Positions 24,664-34,960 of a DNA stretch of 64,000 nt are shown here, piece by piece. Position numbers and translations under genes: made by a program. Source of the DNA: Aotearoamyces nothofagi (taxonomy: Eukaryota > Ascomycota > Leotiomycetes > Leotiales > Tympanidaceae); assembly GCA_015345905.1 (NCBI GenBank), contig JADDTR010000009.1, forward strand, positions 791,768 to 855,767. Reading direction: 5' to 3'. Numbering within the stretch: position 1 is the first letter of the stretch; every line of letters begins with the position of its first letter. The notes under the pieces were generated by a model. It was given only the letters and a program-made list of their open reading frames with translations. It was not told where the DNA came from and made no database searches.

Positions 24664-25632
24664 TCAGATCATCGTACCTCGCTCAAAGCTGTCCCTTATC
24701 TCTGATGTGTACTGCATATCATTAGTTTGTGTACGAAGGGAAAGAAATATCCGACATACCTTGTTGTAAAACCTTGATAATTTCTGATTGAACTGCTTGT
24801 TCTTCTCGTTGATGTAAGTGACATCGCCATCATCCGCATTCATTCCTCTCTGTTTGTTCTTCTTTAGCCTCGTCTCTTCAGCCTTATTCAAGTCGGCCAC
24901 CAATCGATCCACAGCAGCCTTTTCCGGTTTGTTCTCGATAAAGCCGGTAGAATCAGCTGTTGAGTAAAAGGTGCCATCCTTATCCACCGCAACCAGCTCT
25001 CCGTCGTCTGTCTCAACGATTTCTAGACCGCCTGAAGCAGCAGCACGTTCTACTGCAGCCATCTTCTCCTTCCCGTAATTTTCCATATCAGGCTTGAGAT
25101 CACGAATTTGGCGCTTGTAAACCTTCCTACTGTCTTGTCTGTAATCCTGGAATGCCTGGTCATCTTTGTGAGCATCCTTCTTCTTGATGCGCTTATCCCA
25201 CCGCTCGCTCTCTTCAATGGTCCAGTCCCAAGCTCGTTTTCGCTCAAAATCTTCACCTGCAGCCTCAGTATCTGCTTTCAGAAGTTTGTGAGATGCGACT
25301 GCTTGTTTGCGATTTAGTGACGTGAGAAGATTAGGGTCGGTAGCTAAACGTTGCGACTCGAGGGCAGCTTCCTTGATATTCTTCTGCGACGAGGACTTTG
25401 CACGAGCCTGTAGTGCTTTGAATCTATCTTGGCGTTCTTTGGCTTTCGCAAGTGCATCGCTTGAAGAAGGGGACGCGTTGGTAGGGACTGCTTCTGAGGG
25501 CGGAGAGGAGGTTGGTAGTTTCTTTTCGATGGATGCGACGTCAGTCTCGACAGCTACGTGCATCTCTTCTACCGCAGCAGCTTTATCCGCTTCTGCGGTT
25601 GCTCGGGTCTTGCGTTTGTTAGCTGGAGGCAT
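24664..25632 (-). CDS. SYF2: Pre-mRNA-splicing factor Syf2
   Basis: Exons 25632-24760 and 24711-24664 give 306 residues. The N-terminal half is low-complexity and charged. The Syf2 domain follows, with RKRAWDWTIEESERWDKR, DYRQDSRKVYKRQIRDLKPD and INEKNKQFNQKLSRFYNK. The small last exon supplies YTSEIRDSFERGTMI, the conserved family terminus; the 48-bp intron is in phase and could be read through, but splicing restores this end. The protein is a nuclear NineTeen-complex-associated spliceosome component. ATG at 25632 (MPPANKRK) is the first Met; upstream frame continues only with non-ATG codons. It converges on the Coq11-like gene with 129 bp between stops. Confidence 0.93.
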   Translation of the reverse strand: MPPANKRKTRATAEADKAAAVEEMHVAVETDVASIEKKLPTSSPPSEAVPTNASPSSSDALAKAKERQDRFKALQARAKSSSQKNIKEAALESQRLATDPNLLTSLNRKQAVASHKLLKADTEAAGEDFERKRAWDWTIEESERWDKRIKKKDAHKDDQAFQDYRQDSRKVYKRQIRDLKPDMENYGKEKMAAVERAAASGGLEIVETDDGELVAVDKDGTFYSTADSTGFIENKPEKAAVDRLVADLNKAEETRLKKNKQRGMNADDGDVTYINEKNKQFNQKLSRFYNKVCRIFLSLRTQTNDMQYTSEIRDSFERGTMI

Positions 25633-25798
25633 GTTTTCTTCCGCTGTAATAATTGTGAAGGGACGAGAAATGGATGTCAACCAACTTTTAAGGATAAGCC
25701 TCCAAAACTCCGCTTAGTCATAACCTTAATATATGCTCATCATAGCGCTCCGCCCTAAGAACCCGAGATCCACCAGACACAGATCCACAATTCACAGC
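25633..25798. promoter_or_regulatory. Shared promoter SYF2 / mitochondrial protein gene
   Basis: About 166 bp lies between divergent start codons at 25632 and 25799, so this short interval must serve both genes. If the upstream ATG at 25733 is used the interval shrinks to 100 bp. Confidence 0.5.
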
Positions 25799-27370
25799 AT
25801 GCGAAGCTGTCCATCAGCCTGGACACTTTGTCGTTGGCGCTGGGTGCACCCAAAACCGTCTTTTGCTTTCGTTCGCCATGCAGCTTCCTATCGCGATGCC
25901 TCCGCCTACGACGTCTCTAGCCTTATCCTCGAGCTTGACGCCCTGGATAGCCCATACGTAAAAAGGTACGAAGATACCCTCCACGATGACTTTTCCATAC
26001 CTGGAACTGGCCCAGTATTAGAGACGCTTCGTCCTAAGGGTCCTGAGCAACCCAAAGGCATATACACACCGACCATCGCAGACTACTTGAAGCTGGCCCT
26101 TGGTCCTGAGCCAATGGAGCAATTCTTGTTCAAGAACCAGGGGCTGTGCCAGGTTTTGGAGCAAAACATGATTTCAACAACAGACATCCGCCGAGATAGC
26201 ACTCATTTCAAATCTATCGTCGAGCGATTGAAGCGAAGTAGTCTGTCGAGGGTGCTCCCAAGCTGGACTTTCGATCCCGAGAACGAAGAGATTGCCAAGC
26301 AGAAACTGTCAGAATGCCAACATATAGGAGATCTTCAGAGATTCACCTCGTTGATTACACAGAGCACTGAAGGCTGCACGTTTCTTCATTCCAACCAAGA
26401 CCTCATTTGCTATGCTATATTACGATGTCGCGAAGCCAAGCAGCGCGGATTCCGCCGTAGAACGACGGTCTATCACGCTCTAAATTACATTAACTCCATC
26501 AACACGAATTTCAGGACCAGAGGTTTCGACATAGGGCCCTTGCTTTGCAACATTGGAATATATTATGGTGTGAGGTCGGGCGTCTACCCTGCAGTGAAGA
26601 ATTATATCGATATTGCAACACAGCATGGATATGAGCTCCTTAAGCCGATATTATTGTTTAAAGGACTGGCTGATCAGATTCGCTTTAAGCGCCACAATTC
26701 AACTCTGCGGAAACCATGGCATGGAAATCACAGTCCGGATATATTAAGACTCTTGACTGGGTGGGAAATAGCCGGCATTCCCGGTGAAGGCGAGGTACGA
26801 CAGTCAAGCTTCGCGGGTCTCATTCGGAACAACATGGACTCGTACGCCTACTACATGATCGCTCTTGTAAAAGCGGGTGCGATTGAAGCAGTGTGGTATG
26901 AATGGAATCATCGCTCGGAAACGTTTATTGAAATGGACAAATCTCCCGATTGGGTGTTCTTCATGGTTGATTTATTCTTGGAAGCAAAAGACTCATCGAA
27001 GGCTTTAGAAGTACTGCATACATTTAATTCAGACCAGTCACAGAGTGATACAGATGATCCCCGACCGCTGAGCGAGGAGAGTGTATGGCAGTATGGAGGA
27101 TTACAAGCAGCTTTGATAAAGCATTACCAGCAACATGGCATATCGAATGCGACCGGCACGCATCTTCGTGATGACATGAAAAGGACATTAACGACAAAAT
27201 CTCTATGGGAAACGATGACGGATGTAGAAAACATGCTGGATGTTAGCTGGGTGTCTACTGGAGATGGAGAAGGCCATCATGTCATAAAGGAGGAGTCCGA
27301 GCAGACGTTAGAAGAGGACGACACGGAGGAGGTTAGGCTTGGAGGTATCTCACCCATGCATAACCCTTAG
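25799..27370 (+). CDS. Probable mitochondrial protein of unknown function
   Basis: A single intronless frame encodes 523 residues from the ATG at 25799, or 545 from an in-frame ATG at 25733. The N-terminus, rich in Arg, Ser, Trp and aromatic residues and lacking acids (RSCPSAWTLCRWRW), looks like a mitochondrial presequence ending near RHAASYRD. The rest is helical-looking and soluble, with spaced helix pairs (LKLALGPEPMEQFLF, YAYYMIALVKAGAIEAVWYEW, MVDLFLEAKDSSKALEVLHTF). The last resembles pentatricopeptide-like (PPR) helices. The C-terminus is acidic. I do not recognise the family; an organellar RNA-binding or expression factor is a guess from the PPR-like pattern. It is divergent from SYF2. 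Confidence 0.8.
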   Translation: MRSCPSAWTLCRWRWVHPKPSFAFVRHAASYRDASAYDVSSLILELDALDSPYVKRYEDTLHDDFSIPGTGPVLETLRPKGPEQPKGIYTPTIADYLKLALGPEPMEQFLFKNQGLCQVLEQNMISTTDIRRDSTHFKSIVERLKRSSLSRVLPSWTFDPENEEIAKQKLSECQHIGDLQRFTSLITQSTEGCTFLHSNQDLICYAILRCREAKQRGFRRRTTVYHALNYINSINTNFRTRGFDIGPLLCNIGIYYGVRSGVYPAVKNYIDIATQHGYELLKPILLFKGLADQIRFKRHNSTLRKPWHGNHSPDILRLLTGWEIAGIPGEGEVRQSSFAGLIRNNMDSYAYYMIALVKAGAIEAVWYEWNHRSETFIEMDKSPDWVFFMVDLFLEAKDSSKALEVLHTFNSDQSQSDTDDPRPLSEESVWQYGGLQAALIKHYQQHGISNATGTHLRDDMKRTLTTKSLWETMTDVENMLDVSWVSTGDGEGHHVIKEESEQTLEEDDTEEVRLGGISPMHNP

Positions 27371-27717
27371 GACAAAGGCTTTACAATTCCTGCAGATTAT
27401 AGAAGCCAGCTTGCTTGTTTGCAATCTTCTAAACGATACGATATGCTCTAGTTGATGAAATGGCGCTATCTTTCACCACCCTTCAAGTGTCAAGTGATTC
27501 AAAGTTCTTAATATAGGCCAACTTGCGTCTGTCACGCCGGTCTTCCACTTTATCGACTGTCTATCTCAATTTCTAAATTTTCCTCTGCTACACCTCTAGC
27601 TAGGCCTTGAAGCTATTGACATGACGATGTGGGAGCACAAGAAGTTAGCTGCATGAGAGATGGAAGAGAGGCATACAGAAAGAAACGTTGTGGAAAATAA
27701 TGCGTTGTATCAAGAGT
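27371..27717. other. Intergenic
   Basis: About 350 bp of non-coding sequence lies after the mitochondrial protein gene. Nothing further was recognised. Confidence 0.5.
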
Positions 27718-28185
27718 CTAGAGAGCTAGGATTTTATATAAAGCCACGGCGATCTCTACATGTTTTTTGTATCGCATGTCAACGCATAGCCACAAATCTT
27801 TGTCGACGAAATCATGCCATAGGATGTCGTCTGCAGTCGTCAGGATCCTGGGCTCACCCATGTCGTCGGTGTCGACGTAAGTCCGGAGCCGAGTTCCCAC
27901 AGCAGTCAGACGATCTGGGACGTCCTCGGAAAAAGGAGGCGTATCACCGCCATCATTACTAGAGCGAGAAAATGATGCACTGAGTAGAATGTTTAGATAT
28001 TCCTCTCCATCCTTCTCATGAAAAACATATCCCGCATAGTTTCTGTCTTCAGACTACCCGTGTGATGTACTTGTCAAGGTACAACAGCTTATCTTCGAAG
28101 CCGACATCGAGATCGAACTCCCAATCGCGCGATTCTCGATCTATACATCGTTCGGTCCGCCACCAGTTACACCCAGTCTTCTACG
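27718..28185 (-). pseudogene. Decayed unknown protein gene (frameshifted)
   Basis: Minus-strand frames look protein-like but are broken. One segment near 28115-28055 reads RDWEFDLDVGFEDKLLYLDK. A second frame, about 28050-27930, reads NYAGYVFHEKDGEEYLNILL and continues to GGDTPPF. A third, running to the stop at 27718, reads EPRILTTADDILWHDFVDKD and LWLCVDMRYKKHVEIAVALY. Joining them needs a frameshift at a run of six T near 27930 and another near 28055. No intron of normal length fits either break. The family is not recognised. Sequencing error at the T run is an alternative to true decay. Confidence 0.4.
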
Positions 28186-28497
28186 TCACGATGGCTATTC
28201 AAGATACAGATCTGGATTTGAATGAGCTTTATATATATATATATGGGCGTAGAAGCGTCTTGAAACTCCTAGGAAGATCCAGCATACTCCGTGCAGCCCC
28301 ATCACCAAAAAAACCCAAACACCATCCTAAAAATTCCCCAATTAAGCGACGGGGTAGACGCCGTTATAAATTCTCATCATGTACGGTAAACCTAAGATCT
28401 AATCCAATAGAGACGTCTATTCCGTTTCAATGTAGCGGACTCGTGCCCTTGATGGCCACTTTCATCTCGTGCGCATCGTCATTACAGCTTCTCTCCA

Positions 28498-29820
28498 TTA
28501 CAACGGCGCGAGTTGTAAATCATGTGGCTCGGGCAATCCACCTGATTCGGGTAATATTTCTGCTTGAGGTAACGCACCTGCATCGGGCGATCCACCTGCG
28601 TCGGGCAACACAGCTGATTCAGGTAATCCATCTGATTCAGATACTTCAGCTGCTGCTGCTGCATCCGCTGCTTGCTTCTCTGTGATCTGCCTCTCTTGTT
28701 CCTCTGGTGGGAGGGAGTCAAAGGCGGCTTTGTTTTCGTCCCACAGCCTGACGCACTCGCGCTCCCAGTTGCACTTCTCCACCTCACCGTAGACTGGGTG
28801 GTTGTACCGGGGGTGGTTCGTGGGCCATTGGGAGGCGTGATAGTGATGCTTAACAAGTGCTGTCCGCGCGCCGTGGGTTCCCGAGTCCGAATGCCCTTGG
28901 CCTGCCGCGAATGCTTCGACAGTAAGCACCAGGATGCCACCGACAAGCTTCGACTCGGCCATGTTGTGGAAGGTATTCCAGTTCACCTGCTTGCCGTGTC
29001 GGATGCTCATTTCCGCCAGCACGGCCTTGGTAAAAGCCGACGGGCCAGTGCCGCTGATGACCTCGTCAAAGTCAAAGACAACGTCCGATACTGGGACGTT
29101 TTGCTTTCTTGCAGACTCGTCGAGCCAGTTCAGGATGCCATCAACTAGGCGCAACATGACTGGGAGTCGCGGTTTGCATATGAATGTCCATTGGCAGAAA
29201 GACTCGGATTTCGTGCCGAGGATGGGGTGGTCGTTGAAGTCAGGCTGGTCGATCTCGACGCCGATGACCATATCTATATCTCTCTCGTTGTATCGATCCG
29301 GGATGAATCGATCTAGCGGCCTGAGCGCCTCGACATCGATGTCGGCGTAGACTCCTCCTTCCACGTACATGACTAGGTAGCGTAAGAGGTCCGCCTTGAT
29401 AATCTTCGCAGTGAGTGATCGGTACATGTATACTATGTCGGGCCTGTTAAAGCCAGACGGGCCAAAATGCGTCTCTACATAATAAAGATCGTTGTTGTCT
29501 GTCAGAACCTCGTATCTGTGGCCTGGATTCTTCGTCGTCCAGGTCTTCGCAACCGTCGAGTCTCTCTCATCGAAGCTCAGAGGATCGACCTTCCACGTCT
29601 GCCATATCTTGCGAGGGAACTGACTTCCTTTTAGCAAGGACGACTGGTGGTAGGATAGGTCGCGCTTCAACACGTCGCCGAACCTCGATGACGGCCCAAA
29701 GGTGTCAGTCGTCGCGAAGAACAAGACGAGCAGGACACATGCGACGTATACTGGTAGGCACCGCTGGATCTGTTTGGGGACATGGAGAGGCCCCAAGAAC
29801 CTCGATGTCTTGGCTAGCAT
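28498..29820 (-). CDS. OCH1-like GT32 mannosyltransferase, type II membrane protein
   Basis: An intronless frame of 440 residues starts at ATG 29820. An N-terminal signal anchor (VYVACVLLVLFFATT, about residues 25-40) predicts a Golgi type II membrane protein. The catalytic domain begins with PRKIWQTWKVD and contains KADLLRYLVMYVEGGVYADI, with the DxD nucleotide-sugar motif in YADIDVEALRPLD. These are hallmarks of GT32 alpha-1,6-mannosyltransferases such as Och1/Hoc1. Later blocks include FDEVISGTGPSAFTKAV and HHYHASQW. The C-terminal tail beyond residue about 390 is unusual: alanine-rich, then about six degenerate hexapeptides of the type LP(E/D)(S/A)GG. The acceptor substrate is unknown. 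Confidence 0.88.
   Translation of the reverse strand: MLAKTSRFLGPLHVPKQIQRCLPVYVACVLLVLFFATTDTFGPSSRFGDVLKRDLSYHQSSLLKGSQFPRKIWQTWKVDPLSFDERDSTVAKTWTTKNPGHRYEVLTDNNDLYYVETHFGPSGFNRPDIVYMYRSLTAKIIKADLLRYLVMYVEGGVYADIDVEALRPLDRFIPDRYNERDIDMVIGVEIDQPDFNDHPILGTKSESFCQWTFICKPRLPVMLRLVDGILNWLDESARKQNVPVSDVVFDFDEVISGTGPSAFTKAVLAEMSIRHGKQVNWNTFHNMAESKLVGGILVLTVEAFAAGQGHSDSGTHGARTALVKHHYHASQWPTNHPRYNHPVYGEVEKCNWERECVRLWDENKAAFDSLPPEEQERQITEKQAADAAAAAEVSESDGLPESAVLPDAGGSPDAGALPQAEILPESGGLPEPHDLQLAPL
28520..28645 (-). repeat. 18-bp in-frame repeat in GT32 tail
   Basis: The 3' end of the mannosyltransferase gene contains about six degenerate 18-bp units encoding LPESAV, LPDAGG, SPDAGA, LPQAEI, LPESGG and LPEP. 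Confidence 0.75.
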
Positions 29821-29875
29821 CCTCAATCCTGTCGTGACTTGTCCAGAATCAAAAAAAGAAACGAAAAGAAGGGAT

Positions 29876-29918
29876 GAGGGCGAGGGCGAGGGCGAGGGCG
29901 AGGGCGAGGGCGAGGGAG
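29876..29918. repeat. (GAGGGC)n hexanucleotide repeat
   Basis: About seven head-to-tail copies of GAGGGC lie 56 bp upstream of the mannosyltransferase start codon, within its probable 5' leader or promoter. Confidence 0.9.
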
Positions 29919-30420
29919 AGAAAGAAGGACAAATGTGGAGGTTTTACTGGAGCTCGAAGCCTGGACTGGATCGGTGGGACTGCTACGACCTGGGACTACT
30001 ATCTAGCCATCTAATTGTCTGACTGGGTGTCTATCAGCTGCAAGGCTGCCTGCCCTGCCTTACTTTCCGAGGCATCAGGGCACATGTGTGCCGCCTGGCT
30101 CTATCACGCGCGGGGGTTCTTCCGTGCGGAGGCCGTTGGACGTAGTGACGGTAGAGACGGCAGTGACTGCACTGACTGTACTGTAGTGACTGTACTGTCC
30201 TGGCCTGGCCTGCCCTGTGCCCAGCGGCTGATCCTGGAACAGCAGTGGGGATGGGGGAGAGGATGGCGAGGACACCCATCTGGACAGTCCTCAAGCGGAA
30301 GCTGGCTGACGTCAAGCGCACCAAGATCCGACGTCGACGCAGCGCCTTCAGCAGCTCTGAGGGCCCATATACGGAGTGCAGACCCGCATACAGCTAGCAG
30401 CACCATCGCATTGTACAGTG

Positions 30421-30470
30421 CTGTAGAGTGCTGTCCAGTGCTGTAGAGTGCTGTAGGGTGCTGTAGGGTG
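30421..30470. repeat. 10-bp tandem repeat (CTGTAGAGTG)
   Basis: Five units of 10 bp (CTGTAGAGTG, with variants CTGTCCAGTG and CTGTAGGGTG) follow one another without gaps. Confidence 0.9.
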
Positions 30471-33004
30471 CAGCAGGTGCAGACTGCCTCCCCGGATCCA
30501 ACCTCTTCCTATGCGCGAGAGGCGGGCACGGCAGGCCCTAGCCCTGTAGAGGTGTTCTGCGTGCTGTGTACGGTGTACTGTACGGACCCGTACCTGTAAT
30601 TACAGGAATTACAGTAATGATAGCGCTTACAGCCCCGGTAGCAAGGCATATGCCGTGGTATAGTGGAGCCTACCTCTGGATTGGGCCGCCCGTCCCATCC
30701 TTAATCTGCGCTGGCATATAAATAGTCGACAGTCCTGCCGTCCAATGCTTGTCTTCTACTGGACTGCCGTACTTGTACTGTCCTGTACAGAACTGCAGCA
30801 TCCATCCCTGCCCCCTGCTCTTCTGCTGCTGCTGCCGCCGACTTTCCCTCGGAGGCAGGCCTGCGGCGTGTGGCGTACGGCGTCTGGTATACTATAGGCG
30901 ACCGTTTATCCCTCGTGCGATTACGTTCCTGCATCCGCAACAGCCTCTTCGAAGGGCGGGTGGTTGAGAGCGTGCTACCAAGTGGCCTATTCATCTCCGC
31001 TTCTCACCGTTCTCTCTCTACATCCAAGGCTACTCATCTCCACTTCTCGCCATTCCATATCCGAGCTCTACGACTGGCTACTGCGTCTCATGGGACCCCG
31101 ACGAGTTGTCTGGGTAGGATAGTATGCCTGCCTGTCAATTCAAATACGGTAGCTGGGGCCGGTAGATACAGTAGCATACTGTATACTGTACTGTCCAGAT
31201 AGCACAGCACGGTAGATAGATGCCCATAGTGAGGAGCCTACAACGCCGTACCGTACAATCACAAATGCTGCAGACCGACTTCACACGGTACAGGCAGATG
31301 CTGCACTGTGTCGGCTCGGAGAAGCTTCCGGATGTATCGAGCACGGCGGCCACGATGGGCCGGGATGTATGGGATGTGTGCCGCTAACACCTCGTATCCA
31401 GGGCTCATCACCGATTACCAAGTCTCAACGGCCCCAGGAGAATGCTTGATCCGACCTGGCACTTGGCCAAGTACCTGCGCCAGCAAGCTCTGCATTGCCG
31501 CATTGTTGCACCGTTGTGCGCGATTGTACTGTAGGAAGCTGATGCGATCCAGCCGAGTTTGAGATCCGACGGACATGAACAATGCCTTGCCGGGAGAGCG
31601 CGGCACGTGAGGTGCTTCAACTGTAGGGTCGCAGGGTTGCACGCAAGGTGATAAGGTGCCGTACGGCACCTACAGTGCCTCGCAAGCTCTGGGACTTGAA
31701 TAAATGGCGCATACCACGGCACGGAACGGGCGAGATGCATGAGGCCATACGGCGCTGCCCGGTCGGATATTATGGATTATGGAGTATCGACTGCGAGGAC
31801 GCTGGAGACTATCGACTCGTGCGCGTGCGCTGCTCGGTAGCCAGTCAACGGCCACGGTCCGGCGGCACCCGCACGGATCGCCCACAGCGTATCCACTGCG
31901 GGTTAGCGTAGCGGTGGCTGGCTCCTTAGTACGTTTGAGCAGGCAACAGGCGGGAGGGGGCGGGCGGGGGAGCGGGGTCCTGCTAGCCCCACAGCGGCAG
32001 GCGAGGACTCTAGTCCCAGTTGGCACGCACATGTGCACAGGTATCGACGGCGATCCTTGGCCGGACGTGACCGATATCTGCACTGTGAGGCGTCCTGCGA
32101 TGCATCCAGCAGTGCTAGCCAGGTCCGCTGGCAGGGGCTGCAGATTGCGGCGCTGGACAATGGCAGCCGCCAAGCACCTGTCATGCCTGCTTCGCGGCAG
32201 GCTGTTGTGCGCACGCACGGCAGGGCAATGCAGGCACTGTACAGCCTGGCACCGCGGTGGCTCCTAAGCACGTCTCTATGGCCACCAGCCGGCAGCCACA
32301 CGGCGGGCACTGATGGGCATTGACAGGGCACCGCACAGTATGTACTGCGCAGTACTGTACAGTGTAGTAATGCTGGCATAGTACTGTACCTACAGTCCGT
32401 GGTATGCATGGCCCTTCTGTGCCGCATACTCTTTCTACGCTGCAGTATATATAGTACTTCTAGTACTTCTGTGCACCATCTGCCGCTCGCTCACACGCCT
32501 CGCACGTCTTCCCGCCCAGCGCCTCTACCCTCTCGTGCCACTGCCGACACAATCACAGTACAGTACCTCTGTCCCGTCCCGTAATTCTGCCGATCCTGAA
32601 TCCTGATATTGCCTCCCCGCATTTAGCCAGTGTTGGCCTCGGAGACGTCCAACCTCGGATGTGACCCCTCTTTCATGTGATTTATAACTCGCGAGAACCT
32701 GCTTCGTCCACCCCATCGCTTCTCCACCTTCCCAACGGCCCCCACCAGTCTCTTTCTTTACCGAGCAGCAGCCCTTCGGGCTTAATGCTAAGTCTCGTCG
32801 CGACACATCTGCTGTCTCGTACCTCTCCCTCTCTTCCTCAGCTGCGCTTGAACGGACCAGCCATCCACTTCCTTTGAGATATCTGTATGAGCTACGCACG
32901 CCAGTGCAGATATCCAAGGTTCACACCTTGGAGCCTTCTGTAAGTGAGGCGCGACCAGGTCCTCCAAGCATATCGGCTTGTGGACATCGCGTAGTAGACT
33001 CCAG

Positions 33005-34468
33005 ATGGCTGCCAGACACGATGGGCTGTTGGAAAAGGGGAGCTGGGAAGAGGTCATGCCGGGTGTCAAAGTCCCCCTCCGCTCTCGCGCAGCGCAATGG
33101 TGGAAAGACTGTTTGCGGCCCGCGTCCTCGACGTACGAGAGTCGGCCAGGACGGCCGCGACAGCAACTCAAGCGTACGGCGTATCTCGATGGTCTTCGAG
33201 GCTTCGCAGCCTTCCTCGTCTATTGGCAACATCATCAATTGTGGGCGCGCATGTCAATAGCTGCTACTCAGATCTTCGAGAACGGGTTTGGTTACGAGAA
33301 CCAGTTTTACTTTGCCTGCCTCCCCGGAATACGAACCTTCTTTACCGGCGGACACTTGGCTGTGTCGGTCTTCTTCGTCATTTCAGGATACGTGCTATCC
33401 GCCAAGCCGTTGGTGTTGATTCATGCGGGCGACTACCTGAAGCTTGGAGACAATTTGGGATCTGCACTCTTCAGACGCTGGTTGCGGCTCCACATCCCAG
33501 TCATTGTCATCACGTTTGTTTATATGTCGCTGTGGCACGTCTTCGGCATCTGGACCGACGCGCAGCATCAGGCAACGTACCGCGGCGAGATATGGAATTG
33601 GTACGCAGAGTTCAAGAACTTTAGTTTCGTTTACAGGACGGGCGGGGATATCATATTCAGCTATCATTACCACGTATGGTCTATTCCGATTGAGTTCCGC
33701 GGCTCAATCATCATCTATACAGCACTCATGGCATTCTCAAGATGCACAAGGAATGCTCGGCTGTGGTGTGAGGTAGGACTCATCTTCTACTTCATGTATA
33801 TTGTGGATGGTTGGTTCGGGGCCCTGTTTGTTTCCGGTATGCTTCTTTGCGATCTCGATCTGCTTGCTGCAAATAACGACCTGCCTCGTTTCTTTTCAAG
33901 ATTCGAGCCTTACAAAGTCCCAATCTTCTGCAGTCTCTTCGTGACCGGTATATACCTCGGCGGCGTTCCTTCCCACAGTCTCGACACCCAGGTATTGAGG
34001 GATACGCCAGGATGGTACTACCTGTCCCTCTTCAAGCCACAGGCCGTGTATGATTTCAAATGGTTTTATCTGTTCTGGGCGGCAACCTTCATCGTGGCAG
34101 CAATTCCACGCATACCATGGCTCGTGCGATTCTTCGAGACGCGATTTAATCAATACCTCGGTCGCATATCATTTGCTCTATACCTCGTTCACGGACCGGT
34201 TCTCTGGACTCTCGGCGACCGACTCTACGTAGCAACTGGCTGGTCAAAGGAAATTCATGCCGTCGGCATATCCAATTGGATTAACAAATTTCCACTGTCC
34301 AAGGCGGGGCCCCTTGGTTTCGAGATAAGCGTTCTTGCACCACATCTTATACTTTTGCCAGTCACCTTTTGGCTGGCCGAGGTACTGACCAAGGTGCTTG
34401 ATGAACCTAGTGTTAGGTTCTCGCAGTGGCTTTATCAGAGGACATTGGCACCGCCTCCAAAATTATGA
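33005..34468 (+). CDS. Acyltransferase 3 family membrane protein
   Basis: An intronless frame gives 487 residues from the ATG at 33005; the frame upstream opens only with a TTG. After a hydrophilic N-terminus it carries RTAYLDGLRGFAAFLVYWQHH, the signature opening of the acyltransferase 3 family with the catalytic-type His in the first helix. Next come HLAVSVFFVISGYVLSAKP and RRWLRLHIPVIVITFVY with the conserved Arg. SIPIEFRGSIIIYTAL and YLGRISFALYLVHGPVLW near the end complete the family pattern. About ten hydrophobic helices are present. Such proteins transfer acyl groups to carbohydrates, lipids or natural products at membranes; the acceptor here is unknown. No biosynthetic cluster genes flank it. 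Confidence 0.88.
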   Translation: MAARHDGLLEKGSWEEVMPGVKVPLRSRAAQWWKDCLRPASSTYESRPGRPRQQLKRTAYLDGLRGFAAFLVYWQHHQLWARMSIAATQIFENGFGYENQFYFACLPGIRTFFTGGHLAVSVFFVISGYVLSAKPLVLIHAGDYLKLGDNLGSALFRRWLRLHIPVIVITFVYMSLWHVFGIWTDAQHQATYRGEIWNWYAEFKNFSFVYRTGGDIIFSYHYHVWSIPIEFRGSIIIYTALMAFSRCTRNARLWCEVGLIFYFMYIVDGWFGALFVSGMLLCDLDLLAANNDLPRFFSRFEPYKVPIFCSLFVTGIYLGGVPSHSLDTQVLRDTPGWYYLSLFKPQAVYDFKWFYLFWAATFIVAAIPRIPWLVRFFETRFNQYLGRISFALYLVHGPVLWTLGDRLYVATGWSKEIHAVGISNWINKFPLSKAGPLGFEISVLAPHLILLPVTFWLAEVLTKVLDEPSVRFSQWLYQRTLAPPPKL

Positions 34469-34960
34469 AGGTTTAATCATATGAGCGTCTCTCGGGCTGC
34501 ATAGGAGTAATGGTGCTATAACTTGATACTTTTGTATAGGGTAATTAGAATAATCGAGCGCTCTTGGGAAGACTTATGAATAGGTATGAGCCTGGTGGTT
34601 TAATTAAGACTCCTTGAATCTCAAAGCTGGCTCGATAGATAATCCCTTCGTTGATATAGCCGAGCCTTGGCACGACAGCTTTTCTACAACAACATTGGAT
34701 CATAACTCACTTGATTAAGGAAGATGTGGCAGAGATAATCTCAAGTCCTCCTGCCCAGGCAAAAATAGGCACCAGATTAGGAGTTGTTATCCTCAAGTCA
34801 TCAAGCCCAGAGTCTACGGAGCAGTACATTTACAATGGGTATTAATTACTGTATTACCCGTCCGGCAAATTCCGTCCGGACGGCCTTTGCTCCTCGTATC
34901 CTGGATTCGGCAGATCCTATTCTTTAGCTCCGGTATCGGTACCTGAAAGCTTCAGTAACA
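34469..34960. other. Intergenic
   Basis: About 490 bp after the acyltransferase gene with no recognisable feature except the sequence leading into the dispersed repeat at 34961. Confidence 0.45.

Larger units (their letters stand above)
29821..33004. other. GC-rich divergent intergenic region, 3.2 kb
   Basis: This long interval separates the mannosyltransferase (-) and acyltransferase (+) start codons. It is full of overlapping motif-free open frames. It contains a hexanucleotide repeat at 29876, a 10-bp-period repeat at 30421 and clusters of the palindromic word TACTGTA/CTGTACAG near 30.2, 30.6, 30.8, 31.2 and 32.3 kb. No gene or structural RNA could be supported. Confidence 0.5.

Noticed and set aside
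28062-28685. 207-codon plus-strand frame
   Set aside because: Includes a TA-dinucleotide run and overlaps the antisense of the mannosyltransferase 3' end; late part is simply the repeat read backwards.
31670-32427. Overlapping frames of 160-180 codons on both strands
   Set aside because: GC-rich intergenic DNA with repetitive CTGTACAG words; no motifs.
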